Shown: positions 25,771 to 33,461 of the stretch, piece by piece
Position numbering within the stretch: position 1 is the stretch's first letter
How the letters are laid out: the number at the start of each line of letters is the position of its first letter
Source of the DNA: Aurantiacibacter rhizosphaerae
GTDB taxonomy: Bacteria; Pseudomonadota; Alphaproteobacteria; Sphingomonadales; Sphingomonadaceae
Direction: 5' to 3'
Length of the DNA: 64,000 nucleotides
Assembly (NCBI RefSeq): GCF_009807005.1
Contig: NZ_WUBR01000001.1
Span: forward strand, 124,001 to 188,000
The notes under the pieces: generated by a model
What the model was told of the DNA's origin: nothing
What the model saw: the letters and a program-made list of their open reading frames with translations, nothing else
Database searches by the model: none
Program-made: the position numbers and the translations under genes

Positions 25771-27204
25771 CTAGTCGAGCAATTCGCGCGCAGCCTTTTC
25801 GATCAGCGCCGCATTGGCTGGCACTTCACCCAGCATAACCACATCGCCGCTTTCGGTACGGCGGATCATCACCAGGCCGAATTCCTCGCCCTGTCCGCCA
25901 AGCGATTCGAAACGGCGCGGTTCGAGGGCGCGCAGCTTGCGGGCGAGGGATTTCTTCGGGCTGTCCGGCTTGGGCGCGGGGGGCTTGCCATCCTGTTCAC
26001 GGCGGAAGGCGCGCTCTGCAGCGATAATGCCTTTCAGGCCGCCGTCTGCATCCTTCAGATGTTCTGCCAGTCCGCCGCGCGGCACTCCGGTGCGCTTTGC
26101 CCAAGCCAACACCGCGGCATATTCGGTCAGCCGCGTCTTGTCGTAATCCACGCCGAACACCAGTTTCACCACCGGAGTCATCGGGGCGCGTTCCTGCATG
26201 GTGAGGCCGGAATCCTCCAGCAACTCCCTGAATTCCTGCGGAGATTCCAGCGCCGCAATGGCAAAGTCATAGGCCCGCGATACCGCACCATAAAGCGAGG
26301 CGCGCGTGCGTTCTTCGCTGTTCTGCGCCAGTTGCGCCATTTCGCGCGCAGCGGCCAGCCAATCGGCAAGGCCCATGTCTTCCGCTTCCAGCTGCACGCC
26401 GGGGAAGGGGTCTGCGGCGGCATCGTCAACGTCCGTTTCCGCCGTGAAGTCTGCCGACTGTCCAAAGGCGTCCATCATCGATGCAGATGCGCTGGCCGGG
26501 CCATCGGCCCAGTCGACGATCTCGGACGGGGTGAGGCGCAGCGGCTCTTCATCCGCATGCTGATCAACGGGTTCGCCGTCAGCCTCGTCATCATCGCTGT
26601 CCAGCGCCTGGTCGATCTGCAGCAGCAATTCGTCTGCCACATGCGATTCGGCCATCTCTTTCCAGTTGATGACGCCGTAGATGAAATCGATGCTCTCATC
26701 ATCGCTGGAGAAGGGCAGCAGGATGCCGCGATAAAGGATGTTGGCACCGCGATCGTTTACGAATTCGGCTTCGAAACCGATCGGCGCCTGATTGGCGATG
26801 ATCTGCATGTAATGATCGGTAATACGGCTCAGCAGCGAGCGCGCAGGCACATCGGAAAGCTGTTCGATGTTCTGGCCGCTGACGTCACACTCTTCCGCCA
26901 GGCGATCGCCCAGGAAAGCGACTTCGGGATTTTCCAGTCCGCGAGAGAAATCCAGCAGCACGCTGTTCGGGCCGAAATCGGGCAGCGCCTGGGGATCGAG
27001 ATCGTCGATCGCGGGGAAATTGCGATTATCCAGCAGGCTGGCCCAGAAATTATAGGCGCGCACCTGCATCCGGCGCTCATCCGTGCCGATCGCGGGCGGA
27101 GGGGTGTTGTCCACCGCCTCGTCATGCTCGTGATCCATCGAATCGAGACCTGGCCCCAGGTCCGCCGTGTCGAGCGCTCCGAAACTGCCGCGCAATGTGT
27201 CCAT
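25771..27204 (-). CDS. PAS-domain protein, sphingomonad type
   Basis: A 477-residue, acidic, soluble protein. Residues about 40-190 fit the PAS_5-like domain of alphaproteobacteria: RRMQVRAYNFWASLLDNRNFPAIDDLDPQ, DFGPNSVLLDFSRGLENPEVAFLGDRLAEEC and GVINWKEMAESHVADELLLQIDQAL. A long acidic linker follows, then a helical region (DWLAAAREMAQLAQNSEERTRASLYGAVSRAYDFA) and a basic segment. There is no kinase or DNA-binding output domain, so it may be an adaptor sensing a small ligand. The ATG at 27204 is chosen for GGAAGG 10 bases upstream. Confidence 0.75.
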   Translation of the reverse strand: MDTLRGSFGALDTADLGPGLDSMDHEHDEAVDNTPPPAIGTDERRMQVRAYNFWASLLDNRNFPAIDDLDPQALPDFGPNSVLLDFSRGLENPEVAFLGDRLAEECDVSGQNIEQLSDVPARSLLSRITDHYMQIIANQAPIGFEAEFVNDRGANILYRGILLPFSSDDESIDFIYGVINWKEMAESHVADELLLQIDQALDSDDDEADGEPVDQHADEEPLRLTPSEIVDWADGPASASASMMDAFGQSADFTAETDVDDAAADPFPGVQLEAEDMGLADWLAAAREMAQLAQNSEERTRASLYGAVSRAYDFAIAALESPQEFRELLEDSGLTMQERAPMTPVVKLVFGVDYDKTRLTEYAAVLAWAKRTGVPRGGLAEHLKDADGGLKGIIAAERAFRREQDGKPPAPKPDSPKKSLARKLRALEPRRFESLGGQGEEFGLVMIRRTESGDVVMLGEVPANAALIEKAARELLD

Positions 27205-27320
27205 GCCGAAATCGCCTTCCCTATGTCTTTCTAGCAAAGACACATTTGGCGATTTTTGGTAAAAATTTGGTGAAGTTGTGCGGAGCTTTACCGGCGATTA
27301 TCGCGAAAAAGCGCGTTCAA

Positions 27321-27800
27321 TCAAAGCATATAGCGCATGCGAATGGTCTGGCGCATGGATGTCGCGCCTACATCGATGGCCGCCTCGGAGAAGGCCGGCG
27401 GACCCATGTTTACAGGCGCATCATTGGAAAAACCAAAGCCCTCGCGCGGCATCATGCCCAGAACGCGATCGGCCTTCCCGTTGTCATTCTCGTCATGCAG
27501 CACGGCGATGGCATATTTGCCCGGCGCCACATTGTTGAAGCGCACCGTTGTTGCCTGACCCGCGGGCACGACAACGTGATATCCTTGCGTGGAACCCTGG
27601 CAGCGGGGGAAACGGTCTGCATCGCGCGTCATGCAGGCGCGCACCACGCCTTCGTGATTGCGCATATTGGTGATTTCTATGGTCACCTGCGCCCCCGCAG
27701 GCCGCGCCGCGAGATATCCCGCGGGTGCAGCCACTGCCACGGCAGCGCCTGCGGCGAAAAGGAGTGTCAGGGCTTTGCCAGCCCGCGATCTGTTTTGCAC
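27321..27800 (-). CDS. DUF2141 exported protein
   Basis: About 160 residues with a signal/anchor segment (ALTLLFAAGAAVAVAAPAGYLAA) and a mature DUF2141 beta domain: TIEITNMRNHEGVVRACMTRDADRFPRC, VVVPAGQATTVRFNNVAPGKYAIAVLHDENDNGKADRVLGMMPREGFGFSNDA. The family is secreted, and its function is unknown. The start is uncertain: GTG 27800 has GGGA before it, and TTG 27812 would add four residues. Both overlap the 3' end of the upstream hydroxylase gene. It ends in IRMRYML, nearly the same as the paralogue at 61362-61847. Confidence 0.82.
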   Translation of the reverse strand: MQNRSRAGKALTLLFAAGAAVAVAAPAGYLAARPAGAQVTIEITNMRNHEGVVRACMTRDADRFPRCQGSTQGYHVVVPAGQATTVRFNNVAPGKYAIAVLHDENDNGKADRVLGMMPREGFGFSNDAPVNMGPPAFSEAAIDVGATSMRQTIRMRYML

Positions 27801-28501
27801 AAGCGATCCCAAAATCGGAAGTAGAGGCCATAGTTGCAGCGATATTCATCATGATGTCGCTGGTGATGACTGGCTGTTATCACCCAATTCCCTACGCGGG
27901 AATGAACAAGCCGTTTTGGAAACATCTCCCAACCCATGTGATTGGTGACGCCCATCAGCGTCATGATGGCCAGCACCAGCCCCAGTACGCCAACATGCAC
28001 GGGGATGATAAACACCAGCGCCGGGATCACGATGGCGCCCGTCAACGCCTCTATCGGATGAAAGCTCATCGCGGCCCATGCGGTGGGCGGGCGGCTGGCA
28101 TGGTGCACGGCGTGGGCGATGCGGAACCACTTCGGCTGGTGCATCCAGCGATGCGTCCAGTAAAACCAGGTGTCATGGGCGAAAAGATAAAGGAACAGGG
28201 ACAGCGGCAGATACCACAGCGGGTAGGCGGACAGATCGCTGTAGATCCGCGTCCACCCCAATTCCTGCCAGCCCCACGCCACGATACCGGCGGGCACGCC
28301 ATAAATGGCTGCCGACACCAGTGACCATGCCACTTCCTTGCGGATCTGCGGGGTCAGGCCGTTATACAGGCCCGGCCGCACCCGGCTGGTGGCAAAGGCA
28401 AAGCCGCCGCTGGTCAGCAGATATCGCACGGCCACGATTGCCGTCATGGCAAGTGCTGAAAAGGTAATGGCGAGGAGCATTTGCGGCCGCTTATGCCGCA
28501 T
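27767..28501 (-). CDS. Sterol desaturase/fatty acid hydroxylase superfamily membrane enzyme
   Basis: A 244-residue di-iron membrane enzyme. The three histidine clusters are HDTWFYWTHRWMH, HAVHH and ASHHQRHHDEY, in the order and spacing of the fatty acid hydroxylase superfamily. Four hydrophobic segments flank them. The substrate cannot be told from sequence. Carotenoid, lipid A fatty acid or hopanoid modification are options in this group. A short CrtZ-type enzyme would lack the long N-terminal region seen here. It is followed by the DUF2141 gene with an overlap of about 34 bases. Confidence 0.88.
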   Translation of the reverse strand: MRHKRPQMLLAITFSALAMTAIVAVRYLLTSGGFAFATSRVRPGLYNGLTPQIRKEVAWSLVSAAIYGVPAGIVAWGWQELGWTRIYSDLSAYPLWYLPLSLFLYLFAHDTWFYWTHRWMHQPKWFRIAHAVHHASRPPTAWAAMSFHPIEALTGAIVIPALVFIIPVHVGVLGLVLAIMTLMGVTNHMGWEMFPKRLVHSRVGNWVITASHHQRHHDEYRCNYGLYFRFWDRLCKTDRGLAKP

Positions 28502-28609
28502 CGCGCCAAGGCTGGCGAGAGGGAAGCGCGGCTGAACGCAAGGATTGCGTAAGGTTTGTGAAGGCGGGCGGCGGCGACAGGGCCTTACCTCAGCCCACCT
28601 CAGCCAGCC

Positions 28610-29152
28610 TCAGCCTGCCAGATCGGCACCCCAGCTGTTGCAATGCGGGTCTGCCGCGACCAGCAGGCGGCGCAGCGATGTGCGGGCCAGGCGTTCCACC
28701 TCCACCCGCCTGCGCGCGGCGGCCAGCGGGTGGCTGGGGGCAGGGCGCACGATTTCCGCATCATATTCATCCGCCACGATCACGCCGCAGCATTCCGGCT
28801 TGAAATCCGCGCTGTCGAGGCAGGCGCGATCCAATTCTGGCGGCAGGCCCCAATAGAACCGGTCACAAAAATCCAGGTAATCGGGCCACTTGCCATCGCC
28901 CAGCAGATCTCCGCGCGCGGTTTTCACCTCCACGATCACGATCTTGCCCTTGGCATCAATGCCCATCAGGTCTGCCCGGCGGCCATTGCGCAGCGGCATT
29001 TCAGGCAGGGCCCAAATGTTGTTGCGCGCAAACAGACGGCCAATACCCCGGCACACCGCGCGAGATCGCAGCACCACGGGATCGGCGGCACTTTCGGTTT
29101 CGGGGCGGTCCGATGAATCGGAAGCGGGGGTTTTGATCAGCGAATCGGCCAT
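28610..29152 (-). CDS. mmcB: MmcB-family DNA repair protein
   Basis: A 180-residue protein of the MmcB family, an alphaproteobacterial PD-(D/E)xK-like nuclease linked to DNA damage repair in Caulobacter. The core reads RADLMGIDAKGKIVIVEVKTARGDLLGDGKWPDYLDFCDRFYWGLP, where RADLMG and VEVKTA match the D and ExK positions of the nuclease fold. Residues 1-30 are an acidic disordered lead. Activity is inferred from the fold. It is monocistronic. Confidence 0.85.
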   Translation of the reverse strand: MADSLIKTPASDSSDRPETESAADPVVLRSRAVCRGIGRLFARNNIWALPEMPLRNGRRADLMGIDAKGKIVIVEVKTARGDLLGDGKWPDYLDFCDRFYWGLPPELDRACLDSADFKPECCGVIVADEYDAEIVRPAPSHPLAAARRRVEVERLARTSLRRLLVAADPHCNSWGADLAG

Positions 29153-29241
29153 GCCCCAAAACTGGAACGAAAAGCGAACACGGTCAAGCCCGCTGCAATG
29201 TTTTGATCACTGCCAGCTTTGTTTCTCAGCCGGAGCTAATC

Positions 29242-29637
29242 TCAGGCGCTGCGACGGGGGCCCAGTTGTCCGCTGGGCGGCAGCAGGGCCAGCATTGCAT
29301 CGCGCGCCGCCACGAATTCTTTCCACAAGGCAAGGGCCGCAGGTTTGCAATCGGCACCGCGGGCATTGATCGCCAGCAATGCCGAGATGCCCGGCTCCAT
29401 CACGGCGGCAAGATCGATGCAGCCATTGTCGGCCAGATCCCGGCGCCATTGATCCGCATCGCGTATCAGGGCGGAGAAATTGCGCACTTCCCGGCTGGGC
29501 CGTTCGGGCTCAATCCCTGCCAGCATGGCCACCACCTGTCCCGCTTCTCCCAATGCTGCCCAGCGCATGCTGGTGCTGCTGGCATTGGCGGTGGCGCGCG
29601 ATTGCGAGGTTCCGAAATTGACCGAGGGTGCGTTCAT
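29242..29637 (-). CDS. Hypothetical protein
   Basis: A 131-residue protein of mostly alpha-helical composition (AALGEAGQVVAMLAGIEPERPSREVRNFSALIRDADQWRRDLADNGCIDLAAVMEPGISALLAI). It has no signal peptide or membrane span. I do not recognise a family. The ATG at 29637 is favoured over a TTG three codons upstream, and neither has a good ribosome binding site. Codon use is like the neighbours. It lies between mmcB and an exported-protein gene on the same strand. Confidence 0.6.
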   Translation of the reverse strand: MNAPSVNFGTSQSRATANASSTSMRWAALGEAGQVVAMLAGIEPERPSREVRNFSALIRDADQWRRDLADNGCIDLAAVMEPGISALLAINARGADCKPAALALWKEFVAARDAMLALLPPSGQLGPRRSA

Positions 29638-29695
29638 ACCCTGCAATATAGCGCGGCGCTGGTTGCCAATCGGTTAGCGTGAGAGCGCTGGGTGA

Positions 29696-30511
29696 CTAAT
29701 CCTGCACCGGCGGGCCAAAGGGATCGCCCTCCGCATCCAGCCCAAGATCGACATTGGCGCCGTTCTCATCATCAACCAGGCGGTTGTTTTCATTGCACAC
29801 ATATTCGCGGATTTCCCAGTCGGGCTGGCGCGAATAGGCCAGCGTCTGCACGAATGGCTTTGCCAGGACTGCGGGATCGGTGATGGTTGTCTCCAGCCAC
29901 AGCACGCCATCGGCATCCAGCCAGAAATGTTCGTGAATGCGCATGTCATCGGACGGGGTAACGCCGGCCGTGAAGGTGACGAAGGGATTGAAGCCCACCG
30001 TATCCACCACCAGCATGTCCCCCTCCCAGAAGCCGACGGACGTGCCGTTGAACAGGGGATCGGGGTCGGCGGGCAGATCGCGCGCCTTGTCCACATAGAT
30101 ACGCCGCGCCTGGGAATATGTTTCGGCAAACACGGTGACGCGGCCCGGCGAATAGAGGAACTCGATCGGATAGGGTTGGCGCATGATGCCGGGCATGCCG
30201 GGCGGAATGCAATTTACCTGCAGGAACTGGTCCACGCCCTCTCGCTCCTGCTGCGCAAGGAACGCATCATAGGCAGCCTGCGCCTCGGGCGTCAGCACAG
30301 GATTTGCAGGCCTGCGCCCGTCGCGGCCGAACAGGATGGACCAGTCGGGATTCCAGACCCCGGTGAAATCGGGCCAGCTGGTGACTTGCGCATATTGCTC
30401 TGCCCGCGGAGGGGTGAAATCCGCCTCCTGCGCGGCCACCGGAAACGCCGCGCCGCACAGCGCCAGCAGCGCTGCCGCCTGCGCAAACCTCGTCTGCCGT
30501 TGCATCCCCAT
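29696..30511 (-). CDS. Exported protein of unknown function, paired with DUF6152 gene
   Basis: A 271-residue protein with a signal peptide cleaved after AAQ (about residue 28) and a GGAGAGGG site at the chosen ATG 30511. The mature part has motifs WPDFTGVWNPDWSILFG, YPIEFLYSPGRVTVFAE, SVGFWEGDMLVVDTVGFNPF and IHEHFWLDADGVLWLETTITDPA. These mark a periplasmic beta-sandwich family commonly found near DUF6152 genes. I know no biochemical function. It is divergent from the DUF6152 gene at 30673, and the 161-base gap between them must hold both promoters. Confidence 0.75.
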   Translation of the reverse strand: MGMQRQTRFAQAAALLALCGAAFPVAAQEADFTPPRAEQYAQVTSWPDFTGVWNPDWSILFGRDGRRPANPVLTPEAQAAYDAFLAQQEREGVDQFLQVNCIPPGMPGIMRQPYPIEFLYSPGRVTVFAETYSQARRIYVDKARDLPADPDPLFNGTSVGFWEGDMLVVDTVGFNPFVTFTAGVTPSDDMRIHEHFWLDADGVLWLETTITDPAVLAKPFVQTLAYSRQPDWEIREYVCNENNRLVDDENGANVDLGLDAEGDPFGPPVQD

Positions 30512-30672
30512 ATGCCCTCTCCGCCCTTGACTGTGTTTGCCATTGATTGCTGCGGTTTTCAGGGTCGAGTCAAGCTTCGGGTTGATTTTGTCCGGTTTTT
30601 GCTGGCAGTATGTTTCCAAAGCACTGGCATGCGCCAACAGCACGCAGCAGACTGCTTTTGGAGAGCGATGAC

Positions 30673-31068
30673 ATGACCACTTTCTCTATCCGCCGGATCG
30701 GACTGGCTGCGGGCGCGGCTATCGCGGTTCTCGCCGGAATGAGCGTGCCCGGATCGGCCCATCATTCCACTGCCATGTTCGAATGGGGCACTGAAACCCG
30801 CCTAGCCGATATGACGGTAGAACGCTGGGTCTGGACCAATCCGCACACCTTCATTTACGCGCGCGATGATCAGGGGCGCCGCTGGGCGTTCGAGGGGATG
30901 AGCCCCAACCACCTCAGCCGCGCGGGCTGGTCACGCCGCACGCTGGCACCGGGGGAGACGATCTCGGTCGGCTATTACCCCTTGCGAGACGGCCGCCGCG
31001 GGGGCTTCAACGTCCGGGTGGTGAAGGAAGACGGCACCGAGATGAAGCAATTGCCCAGCGCCATGTAG
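30673..31068 (+). CDS. DUF6152 family exported protein
   Basis: A 131-residue protein with a signal peptide ending at GSA (about residue 29). The mature protein has the DUF6152 hallmark HHSTAMFEWGTETRLADMTVERWVWTNPHTFIYA. The rest, W-F-G-SPNHLSRAGWSRRTLAPGETISVGYYPLRDGRRGG, is an OB-like barrel. The N-terminal HH after cleavage could bind a metal, which is an inference. Its divergent partner at 29696 belongs to a family often found alongside. It ends about 30 bases before a very strong hairpin and 105 bases before tRNA-Arg. Confidence 0.82.
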   Translation: MTTFSIRRIGLAAGAAIAVLAGMSVPGSAHHSTAMFEWGTETRLADMTVERWVWTNPHTFIYARDDQGRRWAFEGMSPNHLSRAGWSRRTLAPGETISVGYYPLRDGRRGGFNVRVVKEDGTEMKQLPSAM

Positions 31069-31099
31069 GCGCGCCCTTTACAGGATCGCCCGATAATTG

Positions 31100-31168
31100 A
31101 GCGCGCGCCCGTAGCAATGGCACGATTGCGCTTGGCTCCGGCCCGTGCCATTGCTACGGGCGCGCGCT
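31100..31168. repeat. Perfect 25-bp inverted repeat just upstream of tRNA-Arg
   Basis: Bases 31100-31124 are the exact reverse complement of 31144-31168, with a 19-base loop. The stem is GC-rich at its base (AGCGCGCGCCCGTAGCAATG...). It lies 31 bases after the DUF6152 gene and 5 bases before the tRNA gene. No T-run follows, so it is not a standard terminator. It may separate the two transcripts, act in tRNA 5' processing, or be a dispersed palindromic element. Confidence 0.85.
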
Positions 31169-31173
31169 GGAAT

Positions 31174-31255
<82 letters not shown>

Positions 31256-31261
31256 TCAATG

Positions 31262-31273
31262 ACTTAGCTAAGT
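31262..31273. repeat. 12-bp perfect palindrome inside attL
   Basis: ACTTAGCTAAGT is its own reverse complement and lies seven bases inside the left att core, between the core and the 11-bp repeats. It could bind a dimeric accessory protein such as the element's HTH excisionase, which is inferred from position only. Confidence 0.5.
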
Positions 31274-31283
31274 TTTGCTCGTT

Positions 31284-31305
31284 CCGTATGGAATGAGTAT
31301 GGAAA
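31284..31305 (+). repeat. Left arm-type 11-bp tandem repeat (integrase arm site candidate)
   Basis: CCGTATGGAAT is followed directly by GAGTATGGAAA, two 11-bp units sharing TATGGAA. The longer block from 31281 (GTTCCGTATG...) matches the block at the other end of the element at 22 of 26 bases. The location, 28 bases inside attL, is where arm sites of a tyrosine integrase are expected. Confidence 0.65.
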
Positions 31306-31324
31306 AAGCGGTCGCGCGTTTGCT

Positions 31325-32332
31325 GTGAATAGCGACGGAAGACACAACAGTTCTCTTGGCAAAATACCTTTTGTGCGCTTTCACTGCGGTATGTGGCATG
31401 ATGATCTCAATCCGAGACTAACCGGGGATACCAAAGGCGAGAACAATTTCCGGACTGCAGTTCGGTCTCAAAATCGCTTGGTCAATTTTCTGGCGATACT
31501 CGGGGTTCCCACGGCTTTGGCCGTTTGGCTTGGTGTATTTGATGCAGCGACCGTAGGAGCTGGGTGGTTTTGGGGCGTGACAGCCGCCATCGTGATATTT
31601 CAAGCTGTCCTGTATCTTGTTAGCACGAAGTATTCTGAAACCGTCCCGGCGTTACATCTCGAAAATTCAGAGCTCTATATTGGCTACGAGGATGCGCTTG
31701 CCGAGATCGAGCAACTAGGTGAGGAAAAAGACTGGCTGCTGACAGCAAATCGCCTCGGCTCATATTGGGCGACGTTCCAAGGACTTATCCAAGCAACGGA
31801 TCCGAGAACTGAGGAGCAGTTTTGTGAATCATGTCGGCTGGCGATTAGCCCAATGCTCGAGGCTGCCGGGATTCTCTTTAACTTCGGTTTTGACGATGTT
31901 TGGTCGGTAGCGATCTATGAGCTCGAGCCAACAAGCGAAATTCTCGAGCCAGTTTGGTTCAAGCGGACGGAAGATCATCCTTCTAGTGGTATGCCTCGAT
32001 CCTGGCGAGTTGGCGATGGACATGTCGGCTCAGCTTTCATGCAAAATCGGGTCCTCTACACAATCGACATGGCAGATGCAGAAGCGTCAATGCTTTTGAA
32101 ACCGAGCGCGGAGAATGGGCGAGAATATGATGATAACGTATACCGATCATTCGTGTCCGCTCCGATCACCTTAGATCTTAAATCTGGCCCTACTCAATTT
32201 GGGGTTCTCGTAATTACCAGTAATGAAATTGGCCGGTTCGATAACGAGAACCGGGCTATCGTTGGGCACGCCGCTCAGGTGCTTGCTCATCTCTTTGATT
32301 GGCGTTCTCGCTTGCAGTCGGATTCGAGATAG
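31325..32332 (+). CDS. Two-TM membrane protein with GAF-like domain (element cargo)
   Basis: A 335-residue protein with a GTG start; the ATG at 31391 is an alternative and neither has a clear ribosome binding site. Two membrane helices (about 53-71 and 80-100) are followed by a coiled-coil-like stretch (112-140) and a GAF-like domain (about 150-325): SWRVGDGHVGSAFMQNRVLYTIDMAD, YRSFVSAPITLDLKSGPTQFGVLVITSNEIGRFDNENRAIVGHAAQVLAHLF. No output enzyme is attached. It looks like a membrane-anchored ligand sensor. The DNA is AT-rich compared with the chromosome. It may form a unit with the small gene 14 bases downstream. A defence or regulatory role is speculation. Confidence 0.75.
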   Translation: MNSDGRHNSSLGKIPFVRFHCGMWHDDLNPRLTGDTKGENNFRTAVRSQNRLVNFLAILGVPTALAVWLGVFDAATVGAGWFWGVTAAIVIFQAVLYLVSTKYSETVPALHLENSELYIGYEDALAEIEQLGEEKDWLLTANRLGSYWATFQGLIQATDPRTEEQFCESCRLAISPMLEAAGILFNFGFDDVWSVAIYELEPTSEILEPVWFKRTEDHPSSGMPRSWRVGDGHVGSAFMQNRVLYTIDMADAEASMLLKPSAENGREYDDNVYRSFVSAPITLDLKSGPTQFGVLVITSNEIGRFDNENRAIVGHAAQVLAHLFDWRSRLQSDSR

Positions 32333-32346
32333 ATTAGATTCACGAT

Positions 32347-32592
32347 ATGTCCCGCCCCAAAAAATACGCTGTGAAGCGCTCAGCGAAGTCCGGTCGGTTT
32401 GTCGAAGTGCAAGTCACTGCAAGTGAGCGAGTGCTTCCTCAAGCTAGTTCTGCCTACATTCTGAGTGGCGGCGGCGGCAGCACAGCCTATGCTTTGACAA
32501 GGGCAATAGAGCGCCCCTCATCGGTTCACGATAGACGGCGTGATGCCGTAGTGCGCGAACATTCAACGAAACCCCACGAAAACGCGTCCTAG
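32347..32592 (+). CDS. Small basic protein of unknown function (element cargo)
   Basis: An 81-residue protein beginning MSRPKKYAVKRSAKSGRFVEVQV and starting 14 bases after the GAF/2TM gene. The N-terminal K-R-x-x-x-S-G-R-F pattern occurs in small nucleic-acid-associated or phage-borne proteins. The middle has a glycine run (SGGGGST) and the C-terminus is charged. I do not recognise a family. The spacing suggests co-translation with the GAF protein. A shorter or non-functional reading frame cannot be ruled out. Confidence 0.5.
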   Translation: MSRPKKYAVKRSAKSGRFVEVQVTASERVLPQASSAYILSGGGGSTAYALTRAIERPSSVHDRRRDAVVREHSTKPHENAS

Positions 32593-32773
32593 TTAGGTAT
32601 TTCGCGCCGCTACTAAGTGTTTCGAAAGAGTATCTGGCTAGTTTCTACTGGTTATGTTTCGCGAACTCTCTGACATGCTTTCACGCAGCACATTTGCATT
32701 TGGACGCGCTGTGATTGATTGTCGCCCGGCATCCGGCACCGCTGCTCCTCTATCGCTAATGAAGGTGAATACA

Positions 32774-33109
32774 ATGTTCGTTCGGCTCTTTCTTGCTGTG
32801 GCATTGGTATTCATGCCCGCACCTGCAAGTGCGCAGGATTCAAGCGTTCCATTCTTGTTGAGTAATTGGTTTGTTCGCAACTGTGACAGTTCCACTTGGA
32901 GGGTGGGATGTGCAGCTTACGTGCTGGGATATTACCAAGGGACGCAAACGCGAGAAAAGACTGTCTGCCTTCCTGAGGGTGTAGACGCTGGGCAACTGTA
33001 TGAGATCGCCTTAGCATATATGCGTGAGCATCCAGAGAAGGGGCACATTGTGGGGATGGCTCTCATGGATGAGGCGTGGGTTGCAGCATTTCCATGCCGC
33101 AATGGCTAA
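32774..33109 (+). CDS. Rap1a/Tai-like exported protein (element cargo)
   Basis: A 111-residue protein with an AAGGTG site and a signal peptide MFVRLFLAVALVFMPAPASA. The mature part matches the Rap1a immunity protein pattern: a first Cys pair around CDSSTWRVGCAAYVLGYYQG, then VCLPEGVDAGQLYEIALAYMREHPEKGH and a final AFPC. Rap1a-type proteins neutralise type VI secreted effectors in the periplasm, but many relatives are orphans with unknown roles. No toxin or T6SS gene is nearby. The ATG five codons upstream is an alternative start. Confidence 0.75.
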   Translation: MFVRLFLAVALVFMPAPASAQDSSVPFLLSNWFVRNCDSSTWRVGCAAYVLGYYQGTQTREKTVCLPEGVDAGQLYEIALAYMREHPEKGHIVGMALMDEAWVAAFPCRNG

Positions 33110-33172
33110 CTGATGCGACACCCTATTCTAGGCAAATAATCTCAAAATAAAGAGCACAGCAGGCGAGCACCC

Positions 33173-33212
33173 ACGCTGTGGGAGTTGATAACTCCCATTC
33201 GGTTTACAGCGT
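33173..33212. terminator. Compound hairpin between convergent element genes
   Basis: An inner stem TGGGAGTT/AACTCCCA with GAT loop (33179-33197) sits within an outer stem ACGCTGT/ACAGCGT (33173-33179 and 33206-33212). It lies between the Rap1a-like gene and the convergent gene ending at 33204. There is no long T-run, so it is a candidate terminator by position and stem strength. Confidence 0.5.
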
Positions 33213-33461
33213 AGAAAGTAGGATCGCGGTAGCCTTCACATAGCGCGTGGCTCTTCGCACTTCAGCAGACCGACCTCCGTGCTTCCAAGCATTGCGATTG
33301 TTTTTAGGTGGTCCCGGGTTTGTCCCTCCGTGCATTCGGCAACGCTTCCGATCCCTTACCGCCGGTGATTGACACTCCGTTCCCTCGCGCGTCTTCGCTA
33401 AGCATCGCGGGGCTTTGGCCAGCCGTTCCGGTTGCATGGGATTGTTTGTCTGATCTTGCAT
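33204..33461 (-). CDS. Small HGG-motif protein of integrative elements
   Basis: An 85-residue protein with a strong GGAGGGGAAG site. The centre reads RCLAKTREGTECQSPAVRDRKRCRMHGG followed by GPPKNNRNAWKHG. The Cys/His pattern (C-x7-C, C-x2-H) and the HGG...G-P-K-N-N-R-N-A-x-K-H-G signature define a small family carried by many proteobacterial elements and phages. Its role is unknown, and the pattern suggests a zinc-binding or DNA-associated protein. Its first 158 bases overlap the 3' end of the preceding gene in another frame. Confidence 0.75.
   Translation of the reverse strand: MQDQTNNPMQPERLAKAPRCLAKTREGTECQSPAVRDRKRCRMHGGTNPGPPKNNRNAWKHGGRSAEVRRATRYVKATAILLSTL

Noticed and set aside
28588..28617. 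Three tandem copies of a 10-mer CCTCAGCC(C/A/T)(A/G)
   Set aside because: Too short and imperfect to be a meaningful repeat array. It overlaps the end of mmcB and shows no spacer or hairpin structure.
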